From Bacteroidia bacterium (GTDB lineage: Bacteria > Bacteroidota > Bacteroidia > J057 > JADKCL01), in NCBI GenBank assembly GCA_020635905.1, contig JACJYV010000002.1, positions 372,001 through 436,000 on the forward strand: a stretch of DNA of 64,000 bases. Reading direction: 5' to 3'. Shown piece after piece: positions 17,796 to 26,395 of the stretch. Each line of letters begins with the position of its first letter. Positions within the stretch are counted from its first letter, which is position 1. The notes beneath the pieces are model-generated. The model ran no database searches, was not told where the DNA came from, and saw only the letters and a list, made by a program, of their open reading frames with translations. Made by a program: the position numbers and the translations under genes.

Positions 17796-18990
17796 CCGAC
17801 TGATGAAAGGCATTTCCCTGCTGATTGTGGCCCTGCTGATGCTGCCGGGCTGTGAAGGTTTTTTCGGCAAAAAAACAGATGCCTCCTTCATTGATGAACC
17901 CCAATTCGACAATAAACAGGTGGCTTTTGTACCCGTCCAACCCGTTTTGGATGGATTTGTGGAGCCAGTGGATGTGGTGGCGGGTTACGACGAATTGCTT
18001 TATGTGGTGGATGGAGGTACGGAGGAAATTATTTCCCACGACCTGGCGGGCAACGAAATTGCCCGTTTTACGGTGCCTGGCATCAAGGCCATGGCCCAGG
18101 ACCGCAGCCTGGACCTGCTGGCTCTGGGCACCCTCGACACGGTGATCAATAATTCGTCCGTCAAGCTGGCCTGTATTTATCGTATTGATCAGAAGGGTGC
18201 TCTGGGTTACGGTTTAAAATTTGCCAAAATTGTACGAAAGGTCATTCAACCCTTTTATTACAAGGCCAATTTCGACAAGAGCAAAGATCCTCTGGTAAAC
18301 TTCAACGGGATTGCCATCATGTACGACAACTGGTACTACGTGACCCGCAGCGGACCCAATAAATCAGCGCTTTACGGCCCCGACGATGCAGTGCTGCTCT
18401 TCAATGCTGAGGATAAATTCCTGACCACTATCACCATCCAGACTTCGTCTGGCTTTTTCACGGATTATTTCAAATCCCCCTTTGGCATTACGGGCCTGGC
18501 CCAGCCTCCCCAGTGGGTTTCTGATCCCTTCCGTGAAGACCGCGATTTTATTTTTACCTCCACTTCTGCTACCACGGCCCTCAAAGTGCAGTACATTGAT
18601 GTGATGGACAGCGACAACGGCATTTCCTACACGGTTCGCGATCTGGCCGTGGGCGACAGCAGCCAGGCTGCGGGATTTTTGTACAAACCCTATCGATTTG
18701 GTTCAGCCCTGGACATTACCTATTCGGGTGACGGGCGCAATTATATTTTCATTGTGGATGCAGAAAAAGATTCCCTTTACCACTTCACCAGCGACGGAAA
18801 AGAGGGGGTTCAGCCACCTGCAGGGTCGAATGAAACTAAAAATATCAAGGTTTCCTTTGGTGGCACAGGAGATGGCCTGACCCAGTTCAATCAGCCGCGG
18901 GCGGTAACCTATTTGCGTCGCATTTTGTATGTGGCTGATGCGGGTAACGGACGGGTGCTGCGCTTCCAGCTGACCACGGATTTTCAATAA
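17782..18990 (+). CDS. NHL-repeat (beta-propeller) lipoprotein
   Basis: 402 residues from MHKNNRLMKGISLL; an internal Met at 17803 is an alternative. A lipobox (LLMLPGCEG) gives a lipidated Cys near residue 23. The body is a beta-propeller: PVDVVAGYDELLYVVDGG near the start, and the clear NHL repeat FNQPRAVTYLRRILYVADAG NGRVLRF at the end. The gene overlaps the PorV-like gene by 14 bases and is the last of the surface operon. It probably sits at the outer membrane beside the receptor; no enzymatic role is visible. Confidence 0.8.
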   Translation: MHKNNRLMKGISLLIVALLMLPGCEGFFGKKTDASFIDEPQFDNKQVAFVPVQPVLDGFVEPVDVVAGYDELLYVVDGGTEEIISHDLAGNEIARFTVPGIKAMAQDRSLDLLALGTLDTVINNSSVKLACIYRIDQKGALGYGLKFAKIVRKVIQPFYYKANFDKSKDPLVNFNGIAIMYDNWYYVTRSGPNKSALYGPDDAVLLFNAEDKFLTTITIQTSSGFFTDYFKSPFGITGLAQPPQWVSDPFREDRDFIFTSTSATTALKVQYIDVMDSDNGISYTVRDLAVGDSSQAAGFLYKPYRFGSALDITYSGDGRNYIFIVDAEKDSLYHFTSDGKEGVQPPAGSNETKNIKVSFGGTGDGLTQFNQPRAVTYLRRILYVADAGNGRVLRFQLTTDFQ

Positions 18991-18995
18991 AATTT

Positions 18996-19016
18996 ACGGG
19001 GGTAAATAAACCCCGG
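18996..19016 (+). terminator. Possible weak terminator of the surface operon
   Basis: A short GC stem (CGGGG / CCCCG) with loop GTAAATAAA, followed by GATTTT, lies just after the NHL lipoprotein stop. The T-tract is poor, so termination would be partial. Confidence 0.4.
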
Positions 19017-19023
19017 ATTTTCA

Positions 19024-19031
19024 TAACTTTG
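19024..19031 (+). promoter_or_regulatory. Candidate -7 element for the aminotransferase-hemW operon
   Basis: TAACTTTG fits the Bacteroidota -7 consensus TAnnTTTG and lies 25 bases before the ATG at 19057. No clear TTTG -33 box is seen at the right distance, so the call is tentative. Confidence 0.35.
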
Positions 19032-19056
19032 TTGCACAAAGGTTAGTCAAAAAGAT

Positions 19057-20286
19057 ATGCCAGGATTATCCCAACGCGGGCAGCAAATGCCCGAATCTCC
19101 GATCCGTAAATTGGTTCCCTATGCCGAGGCGGCAAAAAAGAAAGGGGTCCATGTTTATCACCTGAACATCGGGCAACCTGATATTGAAACCCCGCCCGTA
19201 TTTTTTGAGGCCATTGCCAAGGCCAACCTCAAAGTCGTGGAATACAGTCACTCAGCTGGTTTGGAATCGTTTCGCCAGGCCGTACTCGACTATTACGAGC
19301 GCAAAGGCATTCACGGATTGGGTCAGCAGCACATCATCACCACCACGGGCGCCTCAGAAGCCCTGCGTTTTGCCTTTATGTCCTGTTTTGATCCCGGGGA
19401 TGAGGTGATTATTCCTGAGCCATTTTATGCAAATTATAACGGATTTGCCCTTGAAGCTGGGGTAAAAGTGGTGCCTATCACCACCCGGATTGAGGAGAAT
19501 TTTGACCTGCCTGAAATTGAAGAATTTCAGGCCCTGATTACTCCCCGTACCCGCGCCATTCTGATTTGCAATCCCAGCAATCCGACCGGCAAGCTGTATG
19601 ACCTGGATGATCTGGAAAAACTCCGTGATGTGGTGAAAAAACATAATCTCTACCTGTTTGCAGATGAGGTTTACCGTGAATTTGCCTACGACGGACGCAT
19701 TCACCACTCGACTCTGAACCTGGAAGGAATCGAGGAGAATGTGGTCGTATTTGACTCCATTTCCAAGCGGTTTTCCGCCTGTGGAGCCCGGGTGGGCAGC
19801 CTGATTTCCCGCAATTCAAAATTCATCAGCGTGGCCATGAAGTACGCCCAGGCCCGGCTTTCTCCTCCCACTCTGGGACAAATTGGGGCCGAAGCCATGT
19901 ACAAACTGCCCGATTCTTACTATCAGATTGCCATCAACGAATACGTTTCCCGCCGCGATTGCCTTTTCCGGGCTTTGGGCGAGATTCCGGGAGTCATGGT
20001 GCCCCACGTTTCGGGCGCCTTCTACATGGTGGTAAGGCTGCCTGTGGATGATGCAGATAAATTCTGCCAGTGGATGCTCGAATCCTTCAGCTTTGAAGGA
20101 GGCACCTGCATGATGGCGCCTGCGGCCGGATTTTATGCCACGCCCGGACTGGGCCGGGACGAGGTACGTATCGCCTACGTACTGAAAGAATCTGAGCTGG
20201 AAAAAGCCATGAAATGTCTGGCTGCCGGGCTGCTGGCCTATCCGGGTACGACTGTGCCCGAACTGTCCGGCAAAAAGGCCAACTGA
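19057..20286 (+). CDS. Class I/II PLP-dependent aminotransferase (aspartate aminotransferase-like)
   Basis: 409 residues. Fold type I hallmarks are present: HLNIGQPDIETP near the N-terminus, NPSNPTG (binding the substrate carboxylate region), FADEVYREF (the Asp contacting the pyridine nitrogen) and SISKRFSACGARVG with the PLP lysine at about K237. The C-terminal Arg expected for substrate binding lies in DEVRIAYV. This matches the AspC/alanine-type subfamily Iγ. Substrate preference cannot be read from sequence. hemW follows after four bases, so the two share a transcript. Confidence 0.85.
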   Translation: MPGLSQRGQQMPESPIRKLVPYAEAAKKKGVHVYHLNIGQPDIETPPVFFEAIAKANLKVVEYSHSAGLESFRQAVLDYYERKGIHGLGQQHIITTTGASEALRFAFMSCFDPGDEVIIPEPFYANYNGFALEAGVKVVPITTRIEENFDLPEIEEFQALITPRTRAILICNPSNPTGKLYDLDDLEKLRDVVKKHNLYLFADEVYREFAYDGRIHHSTLNLEGIEENVVVFDSISKRFSACGARVGSLISRNSKFISVAMKYAQARLSPPTLGQIGAEAMYKLPDSYYQIAINEYVSRRDCLFRALGEIPGVMVPHVSGAFYMVVRLPVDDADKFCQWMLESFSFEGGTCMMAPAAGFYATPGLGRDEVRIAYVLKESELEKAMKCLAAGLLAYPGTTVPELSGKKAN

Positions 20287-20290
20287 GGCA

Positions 20291-21436
20291 GTGGCCGGAA
20301 TTTACGTTCATATTCCCTTTTGCCGTCAGGCATGTACTTATTGTGATTTCCATTTTTCCACCGTCCTGAACCTCAAAAAGGGACTGCTGGAAGGTTTATT
20401 GCATGAGATTTCCATCAGAAATGCTTTTTTCCGTCCGGGAGAGGAACTAAAAACCCTTTACTTCGGGGGCGGTACCCCCAGCCTCCTCGAACTGAACGAA
20501 CTGGAGGTCGTACTTGACCAACTGAAACGCCATTTCAACCTTGACCACGTGCAGGAAATTACCCTGGAAGCCAATCCTGACGACCTTTCCCCCGCCTATG
20601 TGGAAGGGTTAAGGGAATTGGGGATCAATCGCCTGAGTATTGGTATTCAATCCTTTCGGGAAGATGACCTCAGGCTGATTAACAGGTCGCACACGGCAAG
20701 TCAAAGCAAATCAGCGGTTAAGAATGCAAAAGCGGCAGGCTTTGAAAACATCAGTCTGGACCTGATCTATGGCATTCCTGGCCTGAGTATGGCGGCCTGG
20801 GAGGATAACCTGGGCGAAGCCCTGGAACTGAAGGTGCCGCATATTTCGGCTTATGCCCTGACCGTGGAACCCAAAACGGCTCTGGCCCACCAGGTAAAAA
20901 CCCACAAAGTGCGGGTCGCAAACGACGAGGACTATTTGTCTCAATTTGAAAAAATGATCCTGGAACTGGAAAAGGCGGGCCTGGAGCATTACGAACTGAG
21001 CAATTTTGCCCGGCCGGGCTTCCGCTCCCGCCACAATTCCAGCTACTGGAAAGGATTGCCCTACCTGGGACTTGGTCCATCGGCCCATTCCTATCAGAAA
21101 GGGGAACGCAGTTGGAATGTGGCCAATAATGCGCTTTATATCAAAGAGCTTTCCCGCGGCAACCTGCCTCTGCAGGAATCTGAGGTTCTGACCCCCATCG
21201 ACCAGTTCAATGAATATGTGATGACCCGCCTGCGGATTTCAGAGGGAATCAACGAGGACGAACTGGCTGCCCGATTCGGGTTTGGATGGAATGAGGAGCA
21301 GTTGGAAGTGATTGGCTTTTACCAGCAATCAGGGCATATTTTGCCTGGGGAAGGGAAAGTCAGGCTGAGTCTGGAGGGGAAATTTATTTCTGACAGGATT
21401 ATCTCAGAGTTGTTTTTGGGGAATGACGATTTTTGA
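20291..21436 (+). CDS. hemW: Radical SAM heme chaperone HemW
   Basis: 381 residues, GTG start. The radical-SAM cluster motif CRQACTYC uses C11, C15 and C18, followed by DFHFS; YFGGGTPSLL is the SAM-binding glycine-rich motif. HemW proteins are distinguished from the coproporphyrinogen dehydrogenase HemN by the CxxxCxxCxF form (here CDF) and by the short length (~380), both seen here. It delivers heme to membrane enzymes. The gene has often been annotated as hemN, which it is probably not. Confidence 0.87.
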   Translation: MAGIYVHIPFCRQACTYCDFHFSTVLNLKKGLLEGLLHEISIRNAFFRPGEELKTLYFGGGTPSLLELNELEVVLDQLKRHFNLDHVQEITLEANPDDLSPAYVEGLRELGINRLSIGIQSFREDDLRLINRSHTASQSKSAVKNAKAAGFENISLDLIYGIPGLSMAAWEDNLGEALELKVPHISAYALTVEPKTALAHQVKTHKVRVANDEDYLSQFEKMILELEKAGLEHYELSNFARPGFRSRHNSSYWKGLPYLGLGPSAHSYQKGERSWNVANNALYIKELSRGNLPLQESEVLTPIDQFNEYVMTRLRISEGINEDELAARFGFGWNEEQLEVIGFYQQSGHILPGEGKVRLSLEGKFISDRIISELFLGNDDF

Positions 21437-21568
21437 TAAAGGTCTTTTGGGCTGCGAGCATACATATTTGGGAAGCCAAATCATCATAGAAAAATCTTTG
21501 TGTCTTTGTGTTAAAATCCCCCACAAATCCCTAATTGCCATTCAACTCAAAACTGACTAAATTTCGGC

Positions 21569-21904
21569 ATGGCGAGAGATCCAAAACACAGTTTTTTTGA
21601 GGATGTATGGGAAGTGGCGCGGCTCATTCCCGCGGGTCGGGTGACTTCCTACGGGGCCATTGCCAAATACCTGGGCACGGGCATGAGTGCCCGCATGGTG
21701 GGCTGGGCCATGAATGGCTGTCCGGGTGATGTGCCCGCGCAAAGGGTGCTCAACCGTCTGGGCCTGCTCACGGGAAAACATCACTTTTCCGCAGATACTC
21801 CCATGGAAGTCCTGCTTGAGGCAGAAGGCATTAAAGTTGTGAATGACAGGGTGATAGATTTCGAAAAACTCTTCTGGGATCCCGCAAAAGAGCTGGAAAT
21901 TTAA
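21569..21904 (+). CDS. Alkyltransferase-like (ATL) DNA-binding protein
   Basis: 111 residues, the C-terminal MGMT domain alone. The helix-turn-helix with arginine finger is present (IPAGRVTSYGAIAKYL and SARMVGWAMNG). At the position of the active-site PCHR of O6-alkylguanine transferases it reads PAQRV, so the acceptor cysteine is missing. ATL proteins bind O6-alkylguanine lesions and pass them to nucleotide excision repair rather than repairing them directly. The gene ends 4 bases into the convergent response-regulator gene. Confidence 0.85.
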   Translation: MARDPKHSFFEDVWEVARLIPAGRVTSYGAIAKYLGTGMSARMVGWAMNGCPGDVPAQRVLNRLGLLTGKHHFSADTPMEVLLEAEGIKVVNDRVIDFEKLFWDPAKELEI

Positions 21905-22572
21905 TTGATAAATTTGTACCCGACCCCTTTGACGGTCTGGATGTAGTCTTTGCCGATCCGCTGGCGGATGCGGCGAATGTGCACATCAATGGTGCGATCG
22001 ACCACAATCACATTATTGCCCCAGACATTTTCGAGAATCTTTTCGCGGGTAATGACTTTATTGGGGTTGGAAGCCAGCAAAAAAAGCAATTCAAATTCTT
22101 TTTTGGGCAATTTGATTTCTTCATCGCCCATGATCATGAGGTAGCGGCTTTTGTCAATGATCACATCGTCAAACTCCAGAATGTCGGGCTCGCCGACCAC
22201 CTTGCGCCGCTGGAGCGACTCCAGGCGCTTGAGCAGGCTACGCATTTTGACGGGCTTCACCACATAATCATCTGCGCCTGCGTCAAAGCCAGCCACTTCT
22301 GAGTACTCTTCCCCACGGGCAGAAAGGATGATAATGATGGTTTTTTGGAATTGGGGCAAAGATCTCAGGCGGGTGCAAAGTTCGATTCCGTCCATGCCGG
22401 GCATCATGATATCCAGCAAAATGAAATCTGGCAAAAACTGTTTGGCCTTCTCCAGGCCCTTTTCCCCATCCCTGGCCTTTTCCACTTCGTATCCTTCCAT
22501 TTCAAGACGATACTGAAGCAGTTCCAGGATGTCTTTTTCATCGTCAACGATCAGAATTTTCTTTGCACTCAT
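21901..22572 (-). CDS. OmpR/PhoB-family response regulator
   Basis: 223 residues. Receiver domain 1-~120 with acidic pocket D10/D11, phosphoacceptor D54 (ILLDIMMPG) and the conserved Lys in VVKPV. DNA-binding winged helix ~130-223 with KLPKKEFELLFLLAS and VDVHIRRIRQRIG, ending GVGYKF. No histidine kinase is adjacent, so it is an orphan in this window. The stop overlaps the ATL gene tail-to-tail by 4 bases. Confidence 0.92.
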   Translation of the reverse strand: MSAKKILIVDDEKDILELLQYRLEMEGYEVEKARDGEKGLEKAKQFLPDFILLDIMMPGMDGIELCTRLRSLPQFQKTIIIILSARGEEYSEVAGFDAGADDYVVKPVKMRSLLKRLESLQRRKVVGEPDILEFDDVIIDKSRYLMIMGDEEIKLPKKEFELLFLLASNPNKVITREKILENVWGNNVIVVDRTIDVHIRRIRQRIGKDYIQTVKGVGYKFIN

Positions 22573-22664
22573 GCCAGATTATTTAATGCAAGATTAGTCT
22601 CTGTCTGTGAGTATTGTATTGGGGAAATGTTAATCTTCTGTAAAATTGACGCGAGCAAACCGTT

Positions 22665-23207
22665 TCAAATTTTACCTGTATGTTTCAAAATTACCATCTT
22701 ATAAATGGCTGCGACGGTTAGCGAATCCCGGATTTTGCCCGATTCCACCTCCTGAAAAGCCTCTTCCAGGTTGATTTGCCTGATTTTCAACTCTTCTGTA
22801 TCCTCAGGATCAGATTCTCCCTGGGTTAAATCTGTGGCCAGATAGACGATTGCCTTTTCATCAGAAACAGAATTGGACAAATCCATTTCCACGATCACTT
22901 CATAATTTTGCGCCGTCAAACCCGTCTCTTCCTTCAGTTCGCGCTGCGCTGCGGCCAAAGGAGATTCACTGAGTGGACCGCCGCCTTCGGGAATTTCCCA
23001 CGAATAATACCCCAACGGATAACGGTACTGCCCGACCAGCCAGATTTTGCCGTCGGCATAGGGCACCACGCCTATGGCGAGGTTTTTGAAGCTCACCACC
23101 CCGTAAATCCCGGGATTTCCTTTGGGATTAAGCACCTGGTGCTCGGTGACATTGATCCAGGGGTTGTCGTATTTTTCGTCTTTGGAAAGGAGGGTCCAGG
23201 GGTTCAT
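22665..23207 (-). CDS. Nudix hydrolase (ADP-ribose pyrophosphatase-like)
   Basis: 180 residues with an exact Nudix box: G-x5-E-x7-REL-x-EE-x-G-L (GGPLSESPLAAAQRELKEET then GL), which binds the catalytic metals. The N-terminus (ISVTEHQVLNP-like: NPWINVTEHQVLNPKGNPG) and GYYSWEIPEGG are typical of the ADP-ribose/nucleoside-diphosphate-sugar group. Likely cleaves ADP-ribose or a related housekeeping metabolite in the cytoplasm. An intergenic AGAT-type repeat lies directly upstream of its start. Confidence 0.87.
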   Translation of the reverse strand: MNPWTLLSKDEKYDNPWINVTEHQVLNPKGNPGIYGVVSFKNLAIGVVPYADGKIWLVGQYRYPLGYYSWEIPEGGGPLSESPLAAAQRELKEETGLTAQNYEVIVEMDLSNSVSDEKAIVYLATDLTQGESDPEDTEELKIRQINLEEAFQEVESGKIRDSLTVAAIYKMVILKHTGKI

Positions 23208-23620
23208 TTTTGTGAGATATTAGATTGGTAGATATTAGATTTGAGAGATGTTAGATTTTAGAGATGAGTCGCTTAGGACATTTTTTGCAAAGACATCTTG
23301 TAGTATTTCCTGTTTGGCAGGCCCAGGGCATGCCTTGGGTCCACAAAATGCAAATCTTCTTCTGCCCGCGAAGCGGCGGCAATCTTTTGGATTGACTTAG
23401 TCATTAGATTTGAAGTAGTTTTTAGTGGATGGGCTACGACATGTCGTAGCCTTACCTGGGGTGGAAAGTTACCCGTTTTGGGGATTTGTATGAAATCAAA
23501 TTCCATCTGGAAGCTTAGTTTGCCTCAAAATTTTTTCCTTTTTGAAAAAATTTTTGAGTTTGACTTTCTTATTCCTTAAATAATGCCCAAATCTGAGGTG
23601 ATTGGATATCTAAAGCAAAT
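23208..23620. other. Intergenic region with AGAT-type repeat and two palindromes
   Basis: 413 bases. 23211-23266 is an AGAT/TTAGA repeat. 23322-23339 is an 18-bp palindrome with 16 matching positions (core GGCATGCC). 23432-23451 is a perfect 20-bp palindrome with arms GGCTACGACA / TGTCGTAGCC. A 77-codon minus-strand open frame spans both palindromes (23273-23506) but shows no protein-like features. The palindromes suggest a small non-autonomous or REP-like element. Confidence 0.5.
23211..23266. repeat. AGAT/TTAGA intergenic repeat, copy A
   Basis: Composed of GAGATATTAGAT, GGTAGATATTAGAT, GAGAGATGTTAGATTTTAGAGATG-like units. Same family as the copies near 30180, 47895, 48860, 54624 and 63651. 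Confidence 0.6.
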
Positions 23621-24223
23621 ATGGCACTGGATTTACAACACGAACCCGGAAAGCTGGAAGCGGGCCTGGACGAGGCCGGGCGGGGATGCCTGGCCGGACC
23701 TGTAGTGGCTGCAGCAGTACTTTTGCCGCCTGATTTTTCCCATCCTCTGCTGAATGATTCCAAGCAACTTTCAGAAAAAAAGCGTCTGCTGCTCAAAGAA
23801 GTGGTCGAAAATGAGGCCCTGGCCTGGAATGTAGGCATTATTTCTGCCGGCCGAATCGACCAGATCAACATCCTCAATGCCTCGTACGAGGCCATGCACG
23901 AGGCCGTGACCGGCCTCTCTCTTCAACCTGAAAGCCTGCTGGTGGATGGAAACAGGTTTCGACCTTATCAGGGCATTCCCCACAAATGCATGATCAAAGG
24001 AGACGGTCGTTTTATGAATATTGCCGCCGCGTCCATTCTGGCCAAAACCTACCGCGACGAATTAATGGAGATTCTGGCCGGGGAATTTCCCGAATACGAC
24101 TGGCAGCAGAATAAGGGATACCCAACTAAAAAACATAAATTAGCGATCGCCGCCCACGGTCTGACCCCCTATCACAGGGTCACTTTTAATTATACTCAAA
24201 ACCTAACCCTTTTCGACGTATGA
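23621..24223 (+). CDS. rnhB: Ribonuclease HII
   Basis: 200 residues, normal for RNase HII. The first catalytic pair is in GLDEAGRGCLAGPVV (Asp, Glu), the third acid in LLVDGNRF, the fourth in KTYRDELM. The GRG and AAASILAKTYRD blocks are diagnostic of type 2 enzymes. It removes ribonucleotides from DNA and RNA from hybrids. The next gene starts inside its stop codon (ATGA overlap), so they are translationally coupled. Confidence 0.93.
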   Translation: MALDLQHEPGKLEAGLDEAGRGCLAGPVVAAAVLLPPDFSHPLLNDSKQLSEKKRLLLKEVVENEALAWNVGIISAGRIDQINILNASYEAMHEAVTGLSLQPESLLVDGNRFRPYQGIPHKCMIKGDGRFMNIAAASILAKTYRDELMEILAGEFPEYDWQQNKGYPTKKHKLAIAAHGLTPYHRVTFNYTQNLTLFDV

Positions 24224-25083
24224 GTCAATTTGAAAAAGAGCTGGAGCTCAAATCTGAAGAAGAACTGGAAGCGCTGGCCCTTCAATTCAAGGACAAAATC
24301 AACCTGGAAACAGAAGAAATTCTGTCTTCTGAGCAAATCAGGGAAATGTTTCATTACCATTCCACCCTGCTGGCTTTGGGCGAAATCCGTTCAGCGGCCG
24401 ACCTTCATGCCGCCATTCGCCCCCACATTGATCGCCTGATTGCCTCTGGAAATGAGCCAGAAGCCTCCCGTGACCTGCTGACGGACTGGGTTTTTGTGTT
24501 GGTGAATACCGTGGAGGAAGCCCGCGATTCTTTTGTTTCCCTGCCCCATTACCAGGAAATTTTCGCTGCTTTTGATGAACTGGGGGACGGAATTTATCCT
24601 AAAAAACTGAAAACAGGCCTGCAAATGGGCCACCACTATAAGTACTGGATCACGATTGGGGGCCTGCCTGAAAACCTGTCTGACGAAGACCGTGAGTTTT
24701 TGGAAGATGCCGCGGATAATTGGGTGGATGGAGTGGAAAATGCGATTGAAAGCCTGGAAGAAAGCGAAGAATGGGACAAGGTAGCCGATCTCAAAAAAGC
24801 CATGTACCGTTTTTACCTGCATGGAAAACGTCCCAATGAGGCCATTGCCACCCTGAAAGAACTGATTGAGGTGACTCCTCAAACCAGCACTTATCATCCT
24901 GCAGATGTGGGAGATCTTTACCTTGACCTGGGAAAATTATTCACCCAACACAGCAAATGGGCGGCTGCGATCAAATATTTTGAAAAAGCCCGTGAGATTT
25001 ACGAGGAATTGGGTGACGATTTCGAATTATTCACCATGCAGGCCGAAGGCTGGATCGCGGAAGCAGAAAAAATGATGGGCTAA
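24220..25083 (+). CDS. TPR-like protein of unknown function
   Basis: 287 residues, acidic, no signal peptide or membrane segment. The C-terminal ~100 residues show helix pairs of TPR type (DVGDLYLDLGKLFTQHSKWA then AAIKYFEKAREIYEELGDD). The N-terminal part is helical without a recognised family. It overlaps rnhB by four bases and converges with the following membrane-protein gene, overlapping it by four bases. A scaffold or chaperone role is possible but not shown. Confidence 0.65.
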   Translation: MSQFEKELELKSEEELEALALQFKDKINLETEEILSSEQIREMFHYHSTLLALGEIRSAADLHAAIRPHIDRLIASGNEPEASRDLLTDWVFVLVNTVEEARDSFVSLPHYQEIFAAFDELGDGIYPKKLKTGLQMGHHYKYWITIGGLPENLSDEDREFLEDAADNWVDGVENAIESLEESEEWDKVADLKKAMYRFYLHGKRPNEAIATLKELIEVTPQTSTYHPADVGDLYLDLGKLFTQHSKWAAAIKYFEKAREIYEELGDDFELFTMQAEGWIAEAEKMMG

Positions 25084-25454
25084 AAGGACTCCTCGTCTTT
25101 GGGGAATTGCTCTTCATCTTCCGTGCCGGTCGCAGGTTCGGGCGAACTGCTTCCTCCCTTTTTCCAGATCAATCTGGCAATGGAAAACACCATCCACTGA
25201 AAAAATGCATTGACCACCTGAATAACCTGAAAACTTCCATAGGAATGATCGAGCAGGTAGTCGAATCTGGGATGAAATAAGCTCAGGGGAAGACCAAAAG
25301 TGTATTTGAAAATCCTGTAAATCACCAACTGGGTTTCGTTTACATCATCGTACTCGATGTCGGCCCAGATCAGGGCAAGAAATACGGCGGTATTCAGCAG
25401 GGCCAGTAAAATCCAGCCTCTGATCCATTTCCAGATCTTCCGCTTGTCGCCCAT
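25080..25454 (-). CDS. Small membrane protein of unknown function
   Basis: 124 residues. One hydrophobic segment at about 10-30 (WIRGWILLALLNTAVFLALIW) and a weaker one around 80-95 (VVNAFFQWMVFSIARLIW), then an acidic, low-complexity tail. No family recognised. It starts 7 bases downstream of the sugar acetyltransferase stop, so the two are probably co-transcribed. Confidence 0.55.
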   Translation of the reverse strand: MGDKRKIWKWIRGWILLALLNTAVFLALIWADIEYDDVNETQLVIYRIFKYTFGLPLSLFHPRFDYLLDHSYGSFQVIQVVNAFFQWMVFSIARLIWKKGGSSSPEPATGTEDEEQFPKDEESF

Positions 25455-25461
25455 ACTGAGA

Positions 25462-26115
25462 TCAGCGAATCAGGGCCCGGGCAGGCACGCCTACATAGGT
25501 TTTTCCGGCTTCCAGAGGTGAATTTACCACTGCACCAGCGCCAATGATGGCTCCGTCGCCCACCCGGGTGCCTGGCAGAAGGGCTGCACCCGTACCCACT
25601 TCCACACCCCGGCCCAGCTGGCAATTGCCACTCAGGTTGGCCCCGGGATGAATGGTGGTAAAATCACCCAGTATATTGTCGTGACCTACGGTCGCATTGA
25701 GGTTTACGATCACATGCTGACCCAGATTGACCTGCACCGTCAGGCGGGCACCTGCACAAATGATACAGCCCTGCCCGATGCGCACGGAATCTGATTTACT
25801 CACGGAGGGATGCACCAAAGCCGCAGATTTGAAGCCACGCAGGGCATATTTTTCCACTACCTGCCGACGAATGGCTGGATTTCCAATGGCCCCAACGATG
25901 TAAGCATCGCTGGCGCTGAGGTGTTCAAACACCCAGTCGTCGTCGCCCAGCACGGGTGGACCAGCAAAGGAGGAAGGAAATTCATGCTCCTGGTCAGGCC
26001 CGACAAAGCCGAGTATTTTGAAAAGGGGAAGCGAGGAAGCTGCATTCATCTCGCGGATCAGCCACACGACTTCGCGGGCAAAACCACCAGTTCCAAGGAT
26101 TATCAGTTTTTTCAT
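25462..26115 (-). CDS. NeuD-type sugar O-acyltransferase (hexapeptide repeat)
   Basis: 217 residues. N-terminal Rossmann-like domain (KKLIILGTGGFAREVVWLI) followed by a left-handed beta-helix built of hexapeptides (GQGCIICAGARLTVQVNLG, VGDGAIIGAGAVV). This two-part layout is that of PglD/NeuD acetyltransferases acting on amino sugars or sialic acid. The catalytic His is probably in NATVGHDNILGD. It is not next to the polysaccharide cluster, so its substrate is open. Confidence 0.83.
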   Translation of the reverse strand: MKKLIILGTGGFAREVVWLIREMNAASSLPLFKILGFVGPDQEHEFPSSFAGPPVLGDDDWVFEHLSASDAYIVGAIGNPAIRRQVVEKYALRGFKSAALVHPSVSKSDSVRIGQGCIICAGARLTVQVNLGQHVIVNLNATVGHDNILGDFTTIHPGANLSGNCQLGRGVEVGTGAALLPGTRVGDGAIIGAGAVVNSPLEAGKTYVGVPARALIR

Positions 26116-26335
26116 GGGAATAATGTTATGAGTAAGGTAGAATGTAACCTCTTATTTAAGTGATTTTAGGGAAATAAAAAAACCCAAATCCCACAGATTC
26201 TTACCGCTGGCCTGTTTTTAACTGACCCGACATTTCCGCATTTTTTTACCCTGATTTTTCCCACTTCCCGGCGGCCAGCTGAGCAACAAACTGAACAGTT
26301 TACATGAGGCGGTGGAAAACGTTGATTTACAATAT

Positions 26336-26366
26336 TTTGATTCCGCAGGAGTTGAATATATGTTTG
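26336..26366 (+). promoter_or_regulatory. Bacteroidota-type promoter for the NlpC/P60 lipoprotein
   Basis: TTTG at 26336-26339, a 19-base spacer, then TATGTTTG at 26359-26366. This fits the primary sigma consensus TTTG-N19-TAnnTTTG exactly. Expected transcript start is about 7 bases later, leaving a ~23-base leader before the ATG at 26396. Confidence 0.6.
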
Positions 26367-26395
26367 TTTAGGAAATCCCATTTTTTTCAAAGCAA

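Noticed and set aside
23273..23506. 77-codon minus-strand frame
   Set aside because: Spans two palindromes and lacks any recognisable protein pattern; kept only as part of an intergenic note.
26166..26390. 74-codon minus-strand frame
   Set aside because: Covers the promoter of the NlpC/P60 gene and has no protein features.
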